DNA of 64,000 bases from Pontederia crassipes (lineage: Eukaryota > Streptophyta > Magnoliopsida > Commelinales > Pontederiaceae). The notes below the pieces were generated by a model. The model had not been told where the DNA came from, searched no databases, and saw only the letters and a program-made list of their open reading frames with translations. The stretch is from contig JAUKPH010000017.1 in the NCBI GenBank assembly GCA_030549335.1, forward strand, positions 1,988,501 to 2,052,500, read 5' to 3'. A program made the position numbers and the translations under genes. Positions 22,201-35,700 of the stretch are shown here, piece after piece; position 1 is the first letter of the stretch; each line of letters opens with the position of its first letter.

Positions 22201-24804
22201 TCCAACTATTACTAAAAGTAATTAAGTTGACTTATAAATTGTAAACATCATCTCATTTCTTGAAATTTATATATAAATAGATGTTTGATATATGCTTCAA
22301 ATGAATCTCCATCCACTTGATTTGGGTATGTATGAAGAAAGACAATTCTTTTTTTTCTTCAACTCTCAAACTGTTAAAATGAGACCAATTAACTGTTAAT
22401 ATTATATTTTCTAAGAATAGATGGTACAAAAATAATTTCTAGCAAATTTATTTCTAAATCCTCTTAATGTCTACTCACAAGTAAAATTGGAATGAATGGA
22501 ATAACATTTTATAAATGAAAATGTAATTTGAGAACCACCAATATGTGGCATTTGTCCAAAGTTATGATTTAATATTTTGGATAATGTGATTCATATGATT
22601 GATAGTTGATACTATATATTATAACTGAGTTCTCAAAGGAAATATCTTTAGAATTTTATCTCAAAATATTCATGAATTAATGAATCATTTACCTATTTGT
22701 TTTATTGTTCTAAAAATAATCTGGTATTTCATCAGAACCTAGAATCTCTACATGCTAGGAAATGACTATGATATTGTATGTCTAAATGTTTGAAATGATT
22801 ATATGATGTTTATATTTGAATGTCCAGCATGTTAATGTATTGGGTAACAAATTGATTGTTGTATTACTTGACAAAAATTTAGAGAAAACATGTACAAACA
22901 CATTCTGTAATAGTTTCGGACATCCGAAATAACTTTCGGACACCCAGACTTTGGCAGGTGGACGTCTGATTTGTCTAAACGGATGCTTGAAAATTTGGGC
23001 CAATAGTTATGTTTGTTATTGTTCGAATTTAGTGTCCCAACATATGATCGCTCAGTCATATGATGAATTGGTTGGTCGACCATATGAAGAGAACCATTCG
23101 ACTGCTAGATTGCACCGGTTGATCGACTGCTATGCAAGCATAATCAAATGGTTTTCTTCCACTCGATCGGTCGACCGACCAAGTGATCCAACAAATTGTC
23201 TATTAATTTATTTGATATGATTGATCACCTAGATGCTCGAGTTTGCATGCTTAGTCACAAATAGAAAATGACACTAATGTATTGATTGATTAAATGAATC
23301 TCATTAGAGGGTTTCTTGTGGTTTAGCTAACCATCATTGAGACTAAAGTAATTCAGTCCTCCGATTATTGTTAAAGACTTATATTATTGATTGTTAATTG
23401 ATTGAATTGAGATTAATAGTTGTCACTTGATGATAAATGGGGACGACTTATTCGAGATGGATCAAAGAAAGTTATGGTGCAAACTTTCACTCGTCATGTT
23501 TACAAGATAATTGTTGCCATCTTTTATTGTTTAAGATTGACCTTATTGGACCATGTGTCATATTGGAAAAAATGCTTGTTATTGATATTCATGCTATCAA
23601 TTGTAGATATGCTTAAAGATGAAAAGCATATAATTGATTAGCCTAAAAGTGAACTTAAGATAAGTGATGATGCTAGGATAATGACTCATTTAGCAACATA
23701 TTGAATTATTATTGAGATTGAAATATTGTATCTCTTTATTGTTATTGTTGCACATAGATAATGTTATTGTATCCATATGTTTATTGTTGATAAGTGCATT
23801 TATGGATGCGCCATCTGAATTCTCATGTGGGCGTAAGTTCATAAGATGGATTTTACCTACACGTATCCCACAGGCAAATATGATTGAAAACACTAATAAA
23901 TGAAATGACCGCGACCATGCTCATGACAAATGGTTATTGCACATGTTCACGATTAAGCATAAGTTGTCCTTTAATCCTTTGAGCAATTGTTCAAATTATT
24001 AAGCTTATGCTATATGATATCGTGTACTAACAATTTATTCCTATTAAGCTTATAGGTGAATTGCAAAGAAGATAGGTTTATCGTGTTGTGGAGTTCCGAG
24101 AGTGGTCTCGCTGCACATCGTATATTAATTCATCCGCGCAGGAGTCACCCTTCCCAAGGCATTACAAATATTGTCAATCTATCAGTATTTTTATGATGTG
24201 ACACCATATTAAAATAATAATACAACAAGTAAAAAAATAAAAAAAGAATGATGACAACCTCGTGAGAGATTGCTGCCCTTGTCGATGGCAGAAATGGAGT
24301 GCCACCCCCTCTCTCATTCGTCCACAAAGAGGTGAAAGCATCGTCGAAGCAGGACCAGAAGAAGAACGAAAGGAGAAAGCATGATCACCTGGACCATTTC
24401 CCTTTGGCAATGAATGTGAAGGCAACAGTGATGGTGTTGTCGATAGCCAATGGAAGGTTCTTCAGCATTGGTCTCGTGATGTCATGGTATCCATCTAGCA
24501 TCAACGTCCTCCTTCTCAACAAGTACAATGCACTTGTGTCACGAGGTGTTTTCCTGTGACACGACGTGTAAAGCATTGTGGCACTAATGTCGCTCAATTT
24601 AAGTTTACGACTGCCTGGAGTCACCCAGTGTGTACCCACAACAGCCCATTTTATGGAGTTCAAGTTATTCGTCATTGTGGCAAAGTTTTGTAAGGTCATT
24701 GATGACCAAGTTACTCGTAAATATTTGATTTTTTTTATATTTTTACTTTTGTATTTAGACTTACCAGAGTTGAATATGTCAATCTTGGATAAGTAAAATT
24801 GCAC
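22201..24804. other. Unclassified AT-rich DNA, probably old transposon remains
   Basis: No gene was recognised. The part at ~22900-23200 has repeated gtcgac/cgaccgacc words, and ~24240-24620 is a GC-richer island with an open frame of no recognisable similarity. These may be flanks of one decayed element into which the hAT element at 24813 inserted, but I cannot classify it. Confidence 0.3.
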
Positions 24805-24812
24805 CTCCGAAG

Positions 24813-26075
24813 CAATGTTATTAGGACCGGACCGGACTAGCTAGATGGACCAGTCGAACCGTCGACCGGCCACTAACACGATCCATTCCAAACCCCAAAA
24901 CTAAACCCTTGATCAAACATATTGAATCGGTTTAGACCGGTCAAAGATCGGTCAAAATCACTGGCCAAAATCGGGTTGAACTGCAATTCATGGGCCAACC
25001 ATTTTTTTAAACTTTTTTTGTTAATAAATATTTTTTATTATCATAATTTTGAAAAAATATCCAAAGATGGATTTTCTCCATAACAATGATATTGGTCCAT
25101 TACTCTCCTCCCTTATTAATACTTGTCACTTTATCTCCATCTTCCTTCTATTAGCAATGTAGAACTATGTTTGTATACATTATTTATTATTTACATCTTC
25201 ATTTAATCTAAAGCTTGTTACACTTTGAATTTAAATTATGAATTATAATTCTATTCAATATTTTTAATATCATAAATATATATATTATAATATAAGTTAA
25301 TTATATATTTATTATATTTATATAATATTTATTATATTAAATAAATTAGTTAGAGATGAATAGTGCAAACTTCTTTGTTGTATGTATAATAGACTGAATA
25401 TAATATAGTATAATATAGGGATTAATGTACCTACAAAGCACCTTTCGCTTTGTAAGGATGCTGAGCGCATCTCAACGGTTGAGATAATTGATATTTTTAA
25501 ATCATGGGATTTAATCACTTTTGATTAGATTCATTGATGAGTAGATCAATGGTTGAGATGTGCTCAACATCCCTACAAAGCGGAAGGTGCTTTGTAGGTA
25601 CATTAATCCCTAGTACATATATAATAATATACATAAATTTGAATTTTCTTTACATAATTAGTTCAAATTTAATATTAACCATTAATTATACTACATATTT
25701 ATTTATAGCATATATGATCTTGTCATAATATTTTCGAAAAAAATATTTGTTCTTTACTTCTAACATAAAAAAATAAAGATATGAAATAGAAAAATTTAAA
25801 GAATAAAAAATTTATATATAATAACAGAATTAAATAAGATTTTATTTATTAAGTGTGTAATAATTTTAACATCAAATCTTAAAATGTAAATTTATGATTG
25901 TTATTTTTCTTTTGTATAATTACATTTTGACATATGTATATGATAAAAATATAATAACTAGTTTAATATATCATATTAAATATAATATTTTATTGTTATC
26001 CGGTCTGACCGATTCGACCTGAAATGGACACCTATCCGGATCGTTGTCCGGTCCGGTCCGGTCCTAACAACATTG
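24813..26075. mobile_element. Non-autonomous hAT transposon
   Basis: 1,263 bp, bounded by terminal inverted repeats: CAATGTTATTAGGACCGG at the left end, and CAATGTTGTTAGGACCGG reading inward from the right end. Both continue into GAC/CGGAC repeats. It is flanked by an exact 8-bp duplication, ctccgaag, at 24805-24812 and 26076-26083, the size diagnostic of hAT elements. Subterminal DNA is rich in ccgg/ggtc motifs. The interior is AT-rich and has no transposase, so it must have been moved in trans. A foldback MITE is nested at 25418-25610. Confidence 0.88.
25418..25610. mobile_element. Foldback MITE nested in the hAT element (TA-flanked)
   Basis: 193 bp with terminal inverted repeats of ~27 bp: GGGATTAATGTACCTACAAA reads in from both ends. 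The inner parts are also largely palindromic (ggttgagat repeated in the middle). It is flanked by TA dinucleotides at 25416-25417 and 25611-25612. A TA target suggests the Tc1/mariner class, but the termini are not classical Stowaway ends, so the superfamily is uncertain. Confidence 0.75.
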
Positions 26076-26083
26076 CTCCGAAG

Positions 26084-27014
26084 ATTATCCTTCATATCCT
26101 ATATCGCTATTCCAATTCTCGTACCTATAATATACTAAGGACTCTATTAGTATCTCGACACATCCATATATTTTGTAATGCAAACATGTTTATTACTTCT
26201 AGTGCACATGCATTAAGTGTGGGGTGACAATCCATATTGTTGACCCTTCTTGGTACCTCGTGATTCTTTGGATTATCATTCGGATGTCAATTGGTCAAAT
26301 GCTCGCATTGGTGCCACAAAGCTTCTAAGAGCGTCTTTGACAAGTTGTCTCATCCATAATACTTCCGTTGCATACTCAAAATAATCTTGGCTAAGTGCCC
26401 CTTCGCCTAATCGCCACATGTGATCCTATACTCGAGAATGATTTGTGGCAAATGGTATCAAAATAGTTCATCATGTACAAATCCATGTGATGATGACCCA
26501 CTCATTTTCAACGTACCCTGACGTGCAAAAATGCTTTCGCTCACAAACCCCCATGGGTGCACTAATGTCGCGTTCTTAATCATGAACACTAACGACGAAT
26601 GTTTGGCAAGCTTCATCGTCACACACTCAATCGTACTCCCAACAAGTTCTTTATGTGCTCGTGTCATGCCAAGGAACATACATAATGCCCGGTCATCACA
26701 GATCGATCACCTCGCCCAGTTGAGGCGATCATGCATCGTTCCCTTGAGAAAATAACCACTCACTATATCTAATCATTTTTTGAGTGTCACGCTGTATCAA
26801 GAAGATTGTCCTTATATCCAACCATGATAGTCTTGTGTCACTTGCTTATATCGTGAGGTCGCATTACACGCTCAACCATGTAACTTGAAATGCTCGTAAC
26901 ACATTTTGGGACTATCATCATGTCCAACCATGACGACCGAACACTTCTCAGCACTTTGTGATGACACATTGTACACCCAACTATCTAATCACTCTACAAT
27001 AGAAGTTGGCTCTC
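26084..27014. other. Unclassified spacer right of the hAT element
   Basis: Moderately GC-rich sequence with short open frames lacking recognisable similarity. It may continue the same decayed host element as 24240-24804. Confidence 0.25.
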
Positions 27015-27445
27015 ATCAAAGTTGTCAAGATCTCGATCTAAATTTTAAGATTTTAAATCTTATGTGTAAGATCTTAATATGATTTTAATTTTAGTCATAC
27101 TATTTTACGATCTTATATAATCACATATGATTAATATAATTATTAAAATATTGATTTAAAATATATTTCTAATAACAAAAATTAATTTAAATGAAGTTTA
27201 ATATATTTTCTTCATTCTAATATGTTTTCATAGAATTTGACTTAACATTCAATAAATAAAATGACTTAATGAGGTATAATTTAATATTTAAATGTGAAAA
27301 ATTTATATAAAAAAATTATTATTTTTAAAAAATATATATTTTATTAATATATAAGATCTTACGATCCCCGATTCGATCTTGCAATCTTCGATCTTATGAT
27401 CCCCATTTTGATCTTATATAAGATCTCGATCTTGATAACCTTCGC
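27015..27445. repeat. Inverted-repeat element rich in GATCTT motifs
   Basis: The left end reads gttgtcaagatctcgatc and the right end gatctcgatcttgataac, which are inverted copies. Between them the DNA is AT-rich and full of aagatctta-type words. Flanking gctctcatcaaa (left) and gctcccatatcaaa (right) may be a decayed target-site duplication. It is probably an old non-autonomous DNA transposon. Confidence 0.45.
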
Positions 27446-28809
27446 TCCCATATCAAACATTAAATCACTCATTTTGATTATGAAATAACATTTGCAAGCA
27501 TCTTGTCATGCCGTCAACTTAGTATGTCATATCAAAATGACTTTCACAAATTAAGCAACACATCAATCTATGATAAATACGCTAAGATGAATAGCCCAAA
27601 TTGCCTCATCAAGTGTCCGTCAGCAAGTGGCATAATGACATCTATTGAGAGTCAGGACGAGCCTACTACATATCAACACAATCGATGCCTCAACTCCAAC
27701 GAGTCAAGCATTTGGTGAACCCTTCGCATGTTCTTGTCAAGTGTTCTACCACCAATTAGGAAGGGGTCTTCGAGATTGTAGTCCAAGCTCGGAAGATATG
27801 TTGTCAACATTGTCTTTTCGAATGGAGATGAAAGTGAATTTGGAAGCTCCGGCCATGACTTCTCCAATGCCACTCCACTGGCCATCAAGGTGAACGTCTT
27901 CATGAGCATCCCTATGAATTGGTGAAGACTTGGAATGAATACTAGAACCGTTCCATGAGAGTTAGTCATCCGATGGACAAGTATGTCATAGGTGCGTGGT
28001 CTTTGTCGACAAGCACAACAATATCACTTTGTTCAAACTCATCAGATGAACGAGTGTTAGAGGTGCATCATCTTCAGCAATGAGCACGCATTGTCCTATC
28101 CATGCCCAAAGATGTCGCCAATGCTTCAAAAGAGGGCCAAGAGTCAAAAGAAGACACATTCTAGAAAATTCTGCGATGGTCAAACTCGCAAAAGGATGAA
28201 TGAGTCAACTTCAAAATGAATGAATAACCCCACAACGACCTAATGCAAACAAGGCCCAAGGAGTCCAATCAAGGAGCTGCATTCTGTCTCGAATCCTCGA
28301 AATCCCGAATGACCACCAAGGGTGATGTGATCTAGTGACACTTGCGTGTCTAATTCCTTAATATGGTAACTCTAAACCTTGTCTTCTACAGCTCAATCAT
28401 CACTGACAACATCTCGCTATGAGGGGGAAGGGGAATGCCTTTGTCAGTCGCCATGAACTTCTTCCTCTGCCGCCATACCTCAGACCAAATTGTCACTGCT
28501 TCATTGTGGACACTTTTGTCTCTTCGACTTCGACGATTCCCCTTTCAGCACCCACTTCCTCTTCCTCTTCTTCCTCCTCGTGCACCATAAGCTGTCGGTG
28601 ACCCAACTCTTACCGACTTCAGAAGGGGTGGTGTGACATCTATACATCACCAATGATGAAGTGGAAAGTGTCCCTCCTTGTCTTATTTTTTATTGGGTTA
28701 TTATTTGTTAATTATTATATTATTTTATTTTTTTTATTATATAATGTGCTGCCACATAATTTATATAATCGATAAATTGATGATATTAATAATCAAAGAT
28801 CGACGGTCT
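27446..28809. other. Unclassified spacer; GC-richer island near 28400-28620
   Basis: Short frames on both strands are not recognisable. The stretch 28419-28601 encodes a Ser-run by virtue of tcctc repeats and is not a convincing gene. Confidence 0.25.
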
Positions 28810-28811
28810 TG

Positions 28812-30640
28812 TAATATCCTGAAACTCACATGATTTTTACGTACTCAGAGTTATCCCAAAGATACTACACAATTTCTCTATAAAATAATTTTGCGGAAGT
28901 ATAAACTATAAATGTGAAAAATATCTCAATAATAATATCCAATACTACAATATATAAAGGACTTGGAACATCCATAACTCCACAATACTAATAGTGCGAA
29001 AACATAAAGATTGGATAACATCAACTCAATTTAAAGTCAACACTAAACTATGTGCAACATCTTTGTCACTAAGCCATGTCAAATGAGGCATCATCCTCTA
29101 TATCAACTCGATCACCTGCACAGATTCGGGTACAAAAAAAATCATGTGTATAAAATTCAATACATAAAGTCTAACCATGATCAATAATAATAATCAATAA
29201 TGCTCAAAATAGAATAAATAAATCAATTGAGCAAATGAACAATGCGATATGATAATAAGATCAATAAAATAATGAATAAATAAGTAATAAATCAATATCA
29301 ATAGAACGATAGATCAATGTGAGATATCAGGCTAAGGTCAAAAGACAATTAACAATTTAACAATAGCCTAATCAATGTAGTAATGTTCATTTTAACAATT
29401 TCATTTCAATAATCAATTGTCACTAGACAATAATAATTTCATTCAATTTTAGTAAGGCAATAGCAATTGCCAATCAATGATAATATTCAAATGAACTTGA
29501 TTTATACAATTCGATTCAATTCAATTATCAATGGTTAAAGTTATCAAATATAATAGGGAGCATTCAATCAATTAAGAAACTCTTTCATGCAGGCTGATAT
29601 CAACCCACAACAAGTTATTCAATAACAATAGCGTTAACAATGATTCGTGAATGGCGATGAACCATAGCCAAATAAGACAGTCATAACTTCTCTAAAAGAT
29701 TACGTCTTAAACATTTAGGTACATTATCTACCCCATACAATTCAATAGCAATATAGTCAATGGGCTTAGAGGCAATTGAAAAACATAGAGACCAATAGTT
29801 TTTAGTTTTTATCTTGTTTACCTCGAATATCTATCTTTGACAATTTAGTTAGATTAAATAAGACTTAATAAGGAGAAAACTACCAAATACTAAGATCAAT
29901 AATATGATTGAATATGGTAACAATGTGTTCAATACTATAATTAGATATAAAGATCACATGATCAGGAGCAATTAGCAATAATAATAATCCAATCAAAATA
30001 TGCAAAATTAGATTTTTTGCCCCCTAAAACTCAGCCTGCGTCAGGTGGAACCTAGGAAGTGTTCTGACAGCTCCAATAAGCCGCGGTAGGGTAATAACCC
30101 AAGGCGGTGTACTATGAACCCAAGTTGGGTTAGCCCGATTCACATCCTATGTCCAATGCCACACCTCAGGCCGTTCCGGCACCAAACCCAAGCTAGATTC
30201 TACTAATTCGATTTCGAGCCGGGCAGAATAGAACCCGAGTCAAATTTTGTTGTCGTTGGAAAGTCGTGTTTCTAGCACTATTTTCGGCCATCATATCTAT
30301 ATCATACAATGTCCAATTGATGCAAAATTCACATTCATATAATCTCAATACAAAGGAGAAGAGGACATGATTCCATGTCACAAAAAACTGACGCCATGAG
30401 GACTCCTTCATGTACTTAAAATTGATTGAAAAATTAACTTTGATCATGTTTGCTAGAAATTGCACGAACTCTAACACTTGAACGATATAAAAAAAACTCT
30501 CAACCATTGGAAGACGTTCTCCTATATGCAGATTTTGAAATGTCGTCGGGTGCCCTATGGAATATCTTAGTTTGAGTGCAAACAAAGAAGAAAGTAAAGC
30601 TCGAGGTGCAACAATTCTATTCAATTAAAGAGAATTTTCA
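28812..30640. repeat. Possible LTR-like repeat, unclassified
   Basis: It opens with tgtaatatcctgaaactca, similar in style to the TGTAACACCC-type start of many plant Ty3/gypsy long terminal repeats. The following AT-rich, ORF-poor sequence fits a decayed repeat. No second copy, primer site or target-site duplication was found in the window, so boundaries and class are tentative. A 143-codon minus-strand frame at 30193-30624 has no recognised similarity. Confidence 0.3.
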
Positions 30641-32704
30641 GTCACTCTTTAATACCTACTTATAATTATAGGTTAAGATTAGAACTCCTGGCCTTCCATC
30701 TTTAATTAATAACTTAATAATTTCTCAAATTTAATTAAATCTAAATTTAATTAATAACCTTATAACCACACGTAATAAGCTAACCTCTATTCAAACTCTA
30801 TCTTTCCAACTTCTCTTCCAATTTTCTTTTATTTTCTGATTTAAATAATTCCAATAATTAAATAATATTTTTTAAAATCTAAATAACTAATTAAAATATC
30901 TTTTATTTATTTATAAAAAAATTGAACAGGTCTCATTATAGATTAAAGTTCGAAGAACGAGTTGAAAAATAAGATAAAGCTTGAAAATAATTGTTGAAAT
31001 TTACTGTCATAAGACAAGTAATATTTTATTTGTTTGGTATTCTCATTGTGAATCACGGGTCTCCTTGAAGATTTGTGAGGTTTTGAATCCAATGAAGATG
31101 CCCATTTTCCGTCACGTTCTTGTTGGGTATTTATATATGGGATAAATGAATATTCGAAATTAGGTTGTTTGTGTTGGTGTATGCAGACCAAAATCCGACC
31201 AAAAGAAAAGCCAATTCCATAATCTAATTGCGATACCAAGTAAGATCATAACTTTAGCTAAAAATGATCAATTATGTCAGATCCCACAATAGTAAAGTAG
31301 GGATTGTTTAGTTGGAGGGTTGTGATTTAGGAATAAGAATTATACTTGTCGCATAATATAATGATGTCACGACGTTTTTGTCTTTAGGTGTTCTTTTGGA
31401 TTATCATACTATGATAAAACTACTAATCTACATTCCCATTCACCTCATTAAATTATTATAATATGTAATATTGATACCTATTAAGAGTGGATCCTTTAAT
31501 CCTCTTTAATCAGAGCTTTTCCTTTCCACTAACCACTGAATCGTAATCGACCAATCACAATAGTTGGCATGTCCATGTGACAAAAAAAAGTAGTTTCGAC
31601 CAATTTTAATTGCTGTGTAAACAACTTTGTAAAATACAAGCAAATATTATATGCTATTCTTATTATTATTACACCCACTTTTTTTTTAAAAAAATATTTA
31701 TTTATTTTATTCTCACATACCATATTTGTTTTTTAAATTTTTACCATTTATACTTTTAACATAAAGATTAATGTTTCAATTCATTAATATTCTTCTTTTG
31801 CATGATTTTTCTGAAAAAAATAAAACTATTTGAAATATAACATAAATTAGTAATTATGTGATAAAAATGCAATTATACTTGTTATCAACTCGTCCAATTA
31901 AATATTGGTTATGTTTGTTATTTTATAATTATTGATTAAACCAATCGTTATATTAGTCAAATATTTTTTGTTAATTTTTCAACCAAATTGTATCCGTGAT
32001 GTGCTAATGTTTAACCATATTTCTGGACGGCCCATGTGTAGTCAGATTAGTCCACTAAGCAAAAAAATAATTTGGCAAAGTAACTTGGGTTCTTAAATCT
32101 CGTCTGAAATATAACGTCGCCTCTAATTTTGAATATGAACTTAACGAAGACGTTTCGAAATTTTATTGCAATTTCTAGTTAAATCCTTCTATTTGTATAA
32201 AAACTAAAATGCCCTTAAATTGTCTTTTAATGTTAAAAAATAAAAGAAAATATTTTGAAAAATCGATAATGTCAAATACCTTTTTTTATATTTTTAAAAT
32301 TTTAAATTATTATTCATTATATTATTTTATCCTTTTAAATATTAAAATGTAGGATAGAAGAATAATTTAATCTTTTCATAAATACAGAAACGAAAAATAA
32401 TAAAAAGTTAACAAATTTAGATTGAAGCACCTAAATTGAAAATATTAATAAAATAAAATTAATGCCAGTTCATAATTCAGTATTAAACGAAAAAAATCGT
32501 TACAGTTGATTTAAGAAAATAATAAATTAAATTGCAAATAGAATATAAATAAAATAAAATAAAAACTAATAAAAAGATCGAAACCCAAGAACCTGCAGGA
32601 GAGAGACGAGGAGGTCGACGCCGCGAACGATTTGACCGTCATCCCAAGTCTCCTTCTCTTCTTCTTGGAATCGTCCGATTCGATCGCCTCTTGCGGAAGA
32701 AACG
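30641..32704. other. AT-rich spacer and SRP9 promoter side
   Basis: Nothing recognised up to ~32590. The last ~110 bases before the SRP9 start are GC-rich and likely the 5' UTR/proximal promoter. Confidence 0.35.
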
Positions 32705-35700
32705 ATGGTTTACATCGAATCCTGGGAGGAGTTCGTCGAGCGTTCCGTCCAACTCTTCCGCAACGATCCCCAATCGGTCTCTCTCTCTCTCTCTCTCTCA
32801 CATATCTTTGATCTCCGCTTCTCGTTCGGTGCCACCCTTTTCCTTTTCCTCGAATAGTTTGATCTCTTCGCGTTTTTACTGGTTATGTTTTGATTTGTTA
32901 TAATCCGCTTTATCTAATTTGTTTCCCTGTTGGTTTACCTGCGTTGGAAGCAGTCAAGGTACGTCATGAAGTACCGGCATTGCGATGGGATGTTGGTCCT
33001 CAAGGTGACCGACAACCGCGTGGTATGATCCTTAAATCAGTTGCCTTTTTTTCTTTCCTTCGCATGATTAAAAAACTTTGACGAGATTATGCTACTCAAT
33101 TTGCATACTTCGGCCCGTTAAATAATGCATACTTCTCATTGAAGTTAAGTGGAGGAAAAATGGTGAACAATTTATGCGATTTGTTTCCACTGAAAGTTTA
33201 TCTCCATAGTAGCTCTTTATTATCTCCGTCACATGATGTCACAACCTTTCAATTTTGTGGAGAGGGCATGGAGCATGGATCTGTTTTAAACAGTTTCGGT
33301 CTTTTACATTGTGTAAGGGATTGTCAGATAAGTTCAGAGACTGTTCATGATGACACATAGTTGTAGAAATCCTTTTCCTCAATGGCGTGTTGTGAAATTC
33401 AGAAGTTTGATTTACGGGCAATTCGAGCATAAGAAAATGTTCAACAGTGATGCATCCTGTGGAATCTCATAGACAACTTTTGTTTTCTGGAAATTGGGTC
33501 ATCTTCCAAGTTTTGTTTTCTGGAAATGCCTGATATATAAGAGATCAGACACTAGTTAGCTCTATGGCTGGTTAGCTCTAAGGTTAAAAGTGAAGTAAAA
33601 TTCCACCAGTAATGTTGAGGTGTGATAAACTACTGTTTAGTCTAATTATATTGTCTTTCCAAAATAATCTGCATTTTCAGGAGGTTATATTCCTTTTTAT
33701 GGTACATATTTTTGTGGAATGCATGCTGATTTTATGAAAAATGGTTCATAATAGAAACTCTAAAAGGTATAATTGGTAGCTAGACATGAAAGAAAACAAC
33801 AACAACAACAACAACAAAACCTTATCCCACTAGGTGGGGTCGGCTACATGGATCATACGACGCCATTCGTTGATTCATGTTCATAAGATTCGACAGGGTT
33901 TTACGCTGGCTGTCGGGGTCTAACACAACCCTCCTCCTTTATCCGGGCTTGGGACCGGCTATAAAACATAGGCGGAGTTAGACATGAAAGAAAACAAGGC
34001 TTCCAATTGAATTTGAACTTGAAAGGATCGAAGTTTATGGTGATATGGCATATTAAATGAGCCTTTTCACATTGCACCTTTCTGTTATGTATCACCTTAT
34101 CAAATCCTATTTTACTTCCTTTTGGGGATTTATATGGTAAGAGGAGTACAATTTTGTTCCTGTATCACGGAATAATGTATCTTTGGCTTATGCATTATCC
34201 CTTTATTATACCTCGATCAATTCTTCTTATACGAAATTGACGCTATGCTATTGCTTATATTAATTGAAAGTATACTGATGCAGTAAGGAGAGAAAATCAG
34301 CAAGAATAATGAGATATCAGGCTAGAAGATGAGAAAGATTGATAGAGGAACAATTAGGGTTTATGAGAAAACCACAAAAATCTGTAATTTTGATAAAAGA
34401 GAGATTATGACGACTGAAAACCCTATTGGCAGCCTTAAATACTAGGGTTACAAGATGTTATAAACTACTAATCAATCTCCACCCTTGATTAACCCACTTT
34501 TAATCAAGATCGTTATAACTAATCATGACCCTTATAACTAATTAAAAGGTCACATTGATGACTAATAAACTAAAACACCAGTTTTAATTAAAATAACAAC
34601 AACAACAACAAAGCCTTATCCCACTAGGTGGAGTCGGCTACATGGATCATACGACACCATTCCTTAATTAAAATAACTAATTTTAAAAAAAAGCTCCTGC
34701 GTCAATCTCCTCAGCTTGAAAATTTTGGCTCCTTAGAAAAAACTTGCTCCACATCAGCATACATTTCGGCATCGATCTTCTTGAGCTCATCTTCATTAAT
34801 CTAAGTGCTTTCAGTAGCAGGTTTACCCAACCATTTAACCAAAAATCTTCTATATCTGTTACCTCTACGAGAACTGACCTCTTTGACATCCAACACATCT
34901 TCAATAACATTAGTAGAAACTTTGGGATGTTGTTCCAATTGATTTGAAACTTCAGTTGCTTCCATATCAAAGCCTTCGAAAGCATATAAATCTGAGACAT
35001 TGAAGATAGGACTGATTTGCAAATTTGATGGAAGCTCAATGAAATAAGCTTTCGAACTTATTTTCTTTAGTATCTTGCATGGTCCAAACTTCCTTGACTT
35101 GAGTTTGTAATAAGTGCCCTTAGGAAACCTCTTTTGCTTCAAGTGTACAAGGACCAAGTCGCATTCCTCAAAATCTTTAAGACGCTGATGTTGATTGGCT
35201 GCATTGGCATAAGTTTCATTACTTGATTTTAGGGCAACTTTTACCTCCTTATGAATGTCGTGTTGAGAGAAGACATCACTAGCCGAATATGAAAATTCTC
35301 TCAAAATATCTTGAGCTTCAGGTGATCGGTGAAACATTTTTCTAATATGATATTCTCCAACAATTTCAACTTCTTGACACTCGATATTAAATTTCTCAGC
35401 ACATAAAAAGCCATTAACCTTGCAGTTTTTTGATAAGCCAACAACATGTTTTGCATCCTCCTCCATTGGATGCAAGGTGTACTTCTTGTTACCCCTATAA
35501 AAAGAATACGTGTTTGGTCTAGTGTGATGTTCTATGTCATGGTCATACAACCATGGTCTTCCCACGAGAATATGTCCAACATCCATTGGCACAATATCAC
35601 ATAAAGCTTCATCTTGTAGATTATCTCCCATAATAAATTGTACCAAACATCGAGTAGTGACAGGAATTTCATTACCTTTCTTAAGCCAACGAATTTTGTA

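Noticed and set aside
23420-23641. 73-codon frame in the 22-24 kb spacer
   Set aside because: Short, no similarity recognised, and in AT-rich DNA with other frames of equal length.
28419-28601. 60-codon Ser-rich frame as a possible secreted peptide
   Set aside because: The Ser run comes from tcctc repeats; there is no signal peptide pattern or splice context.
30193-30624. 143-codon minus-strand frame
   Set aside because: Aromatic-rich composition without a recognised motif, inside a probable repeat. Too weak to call a gene.
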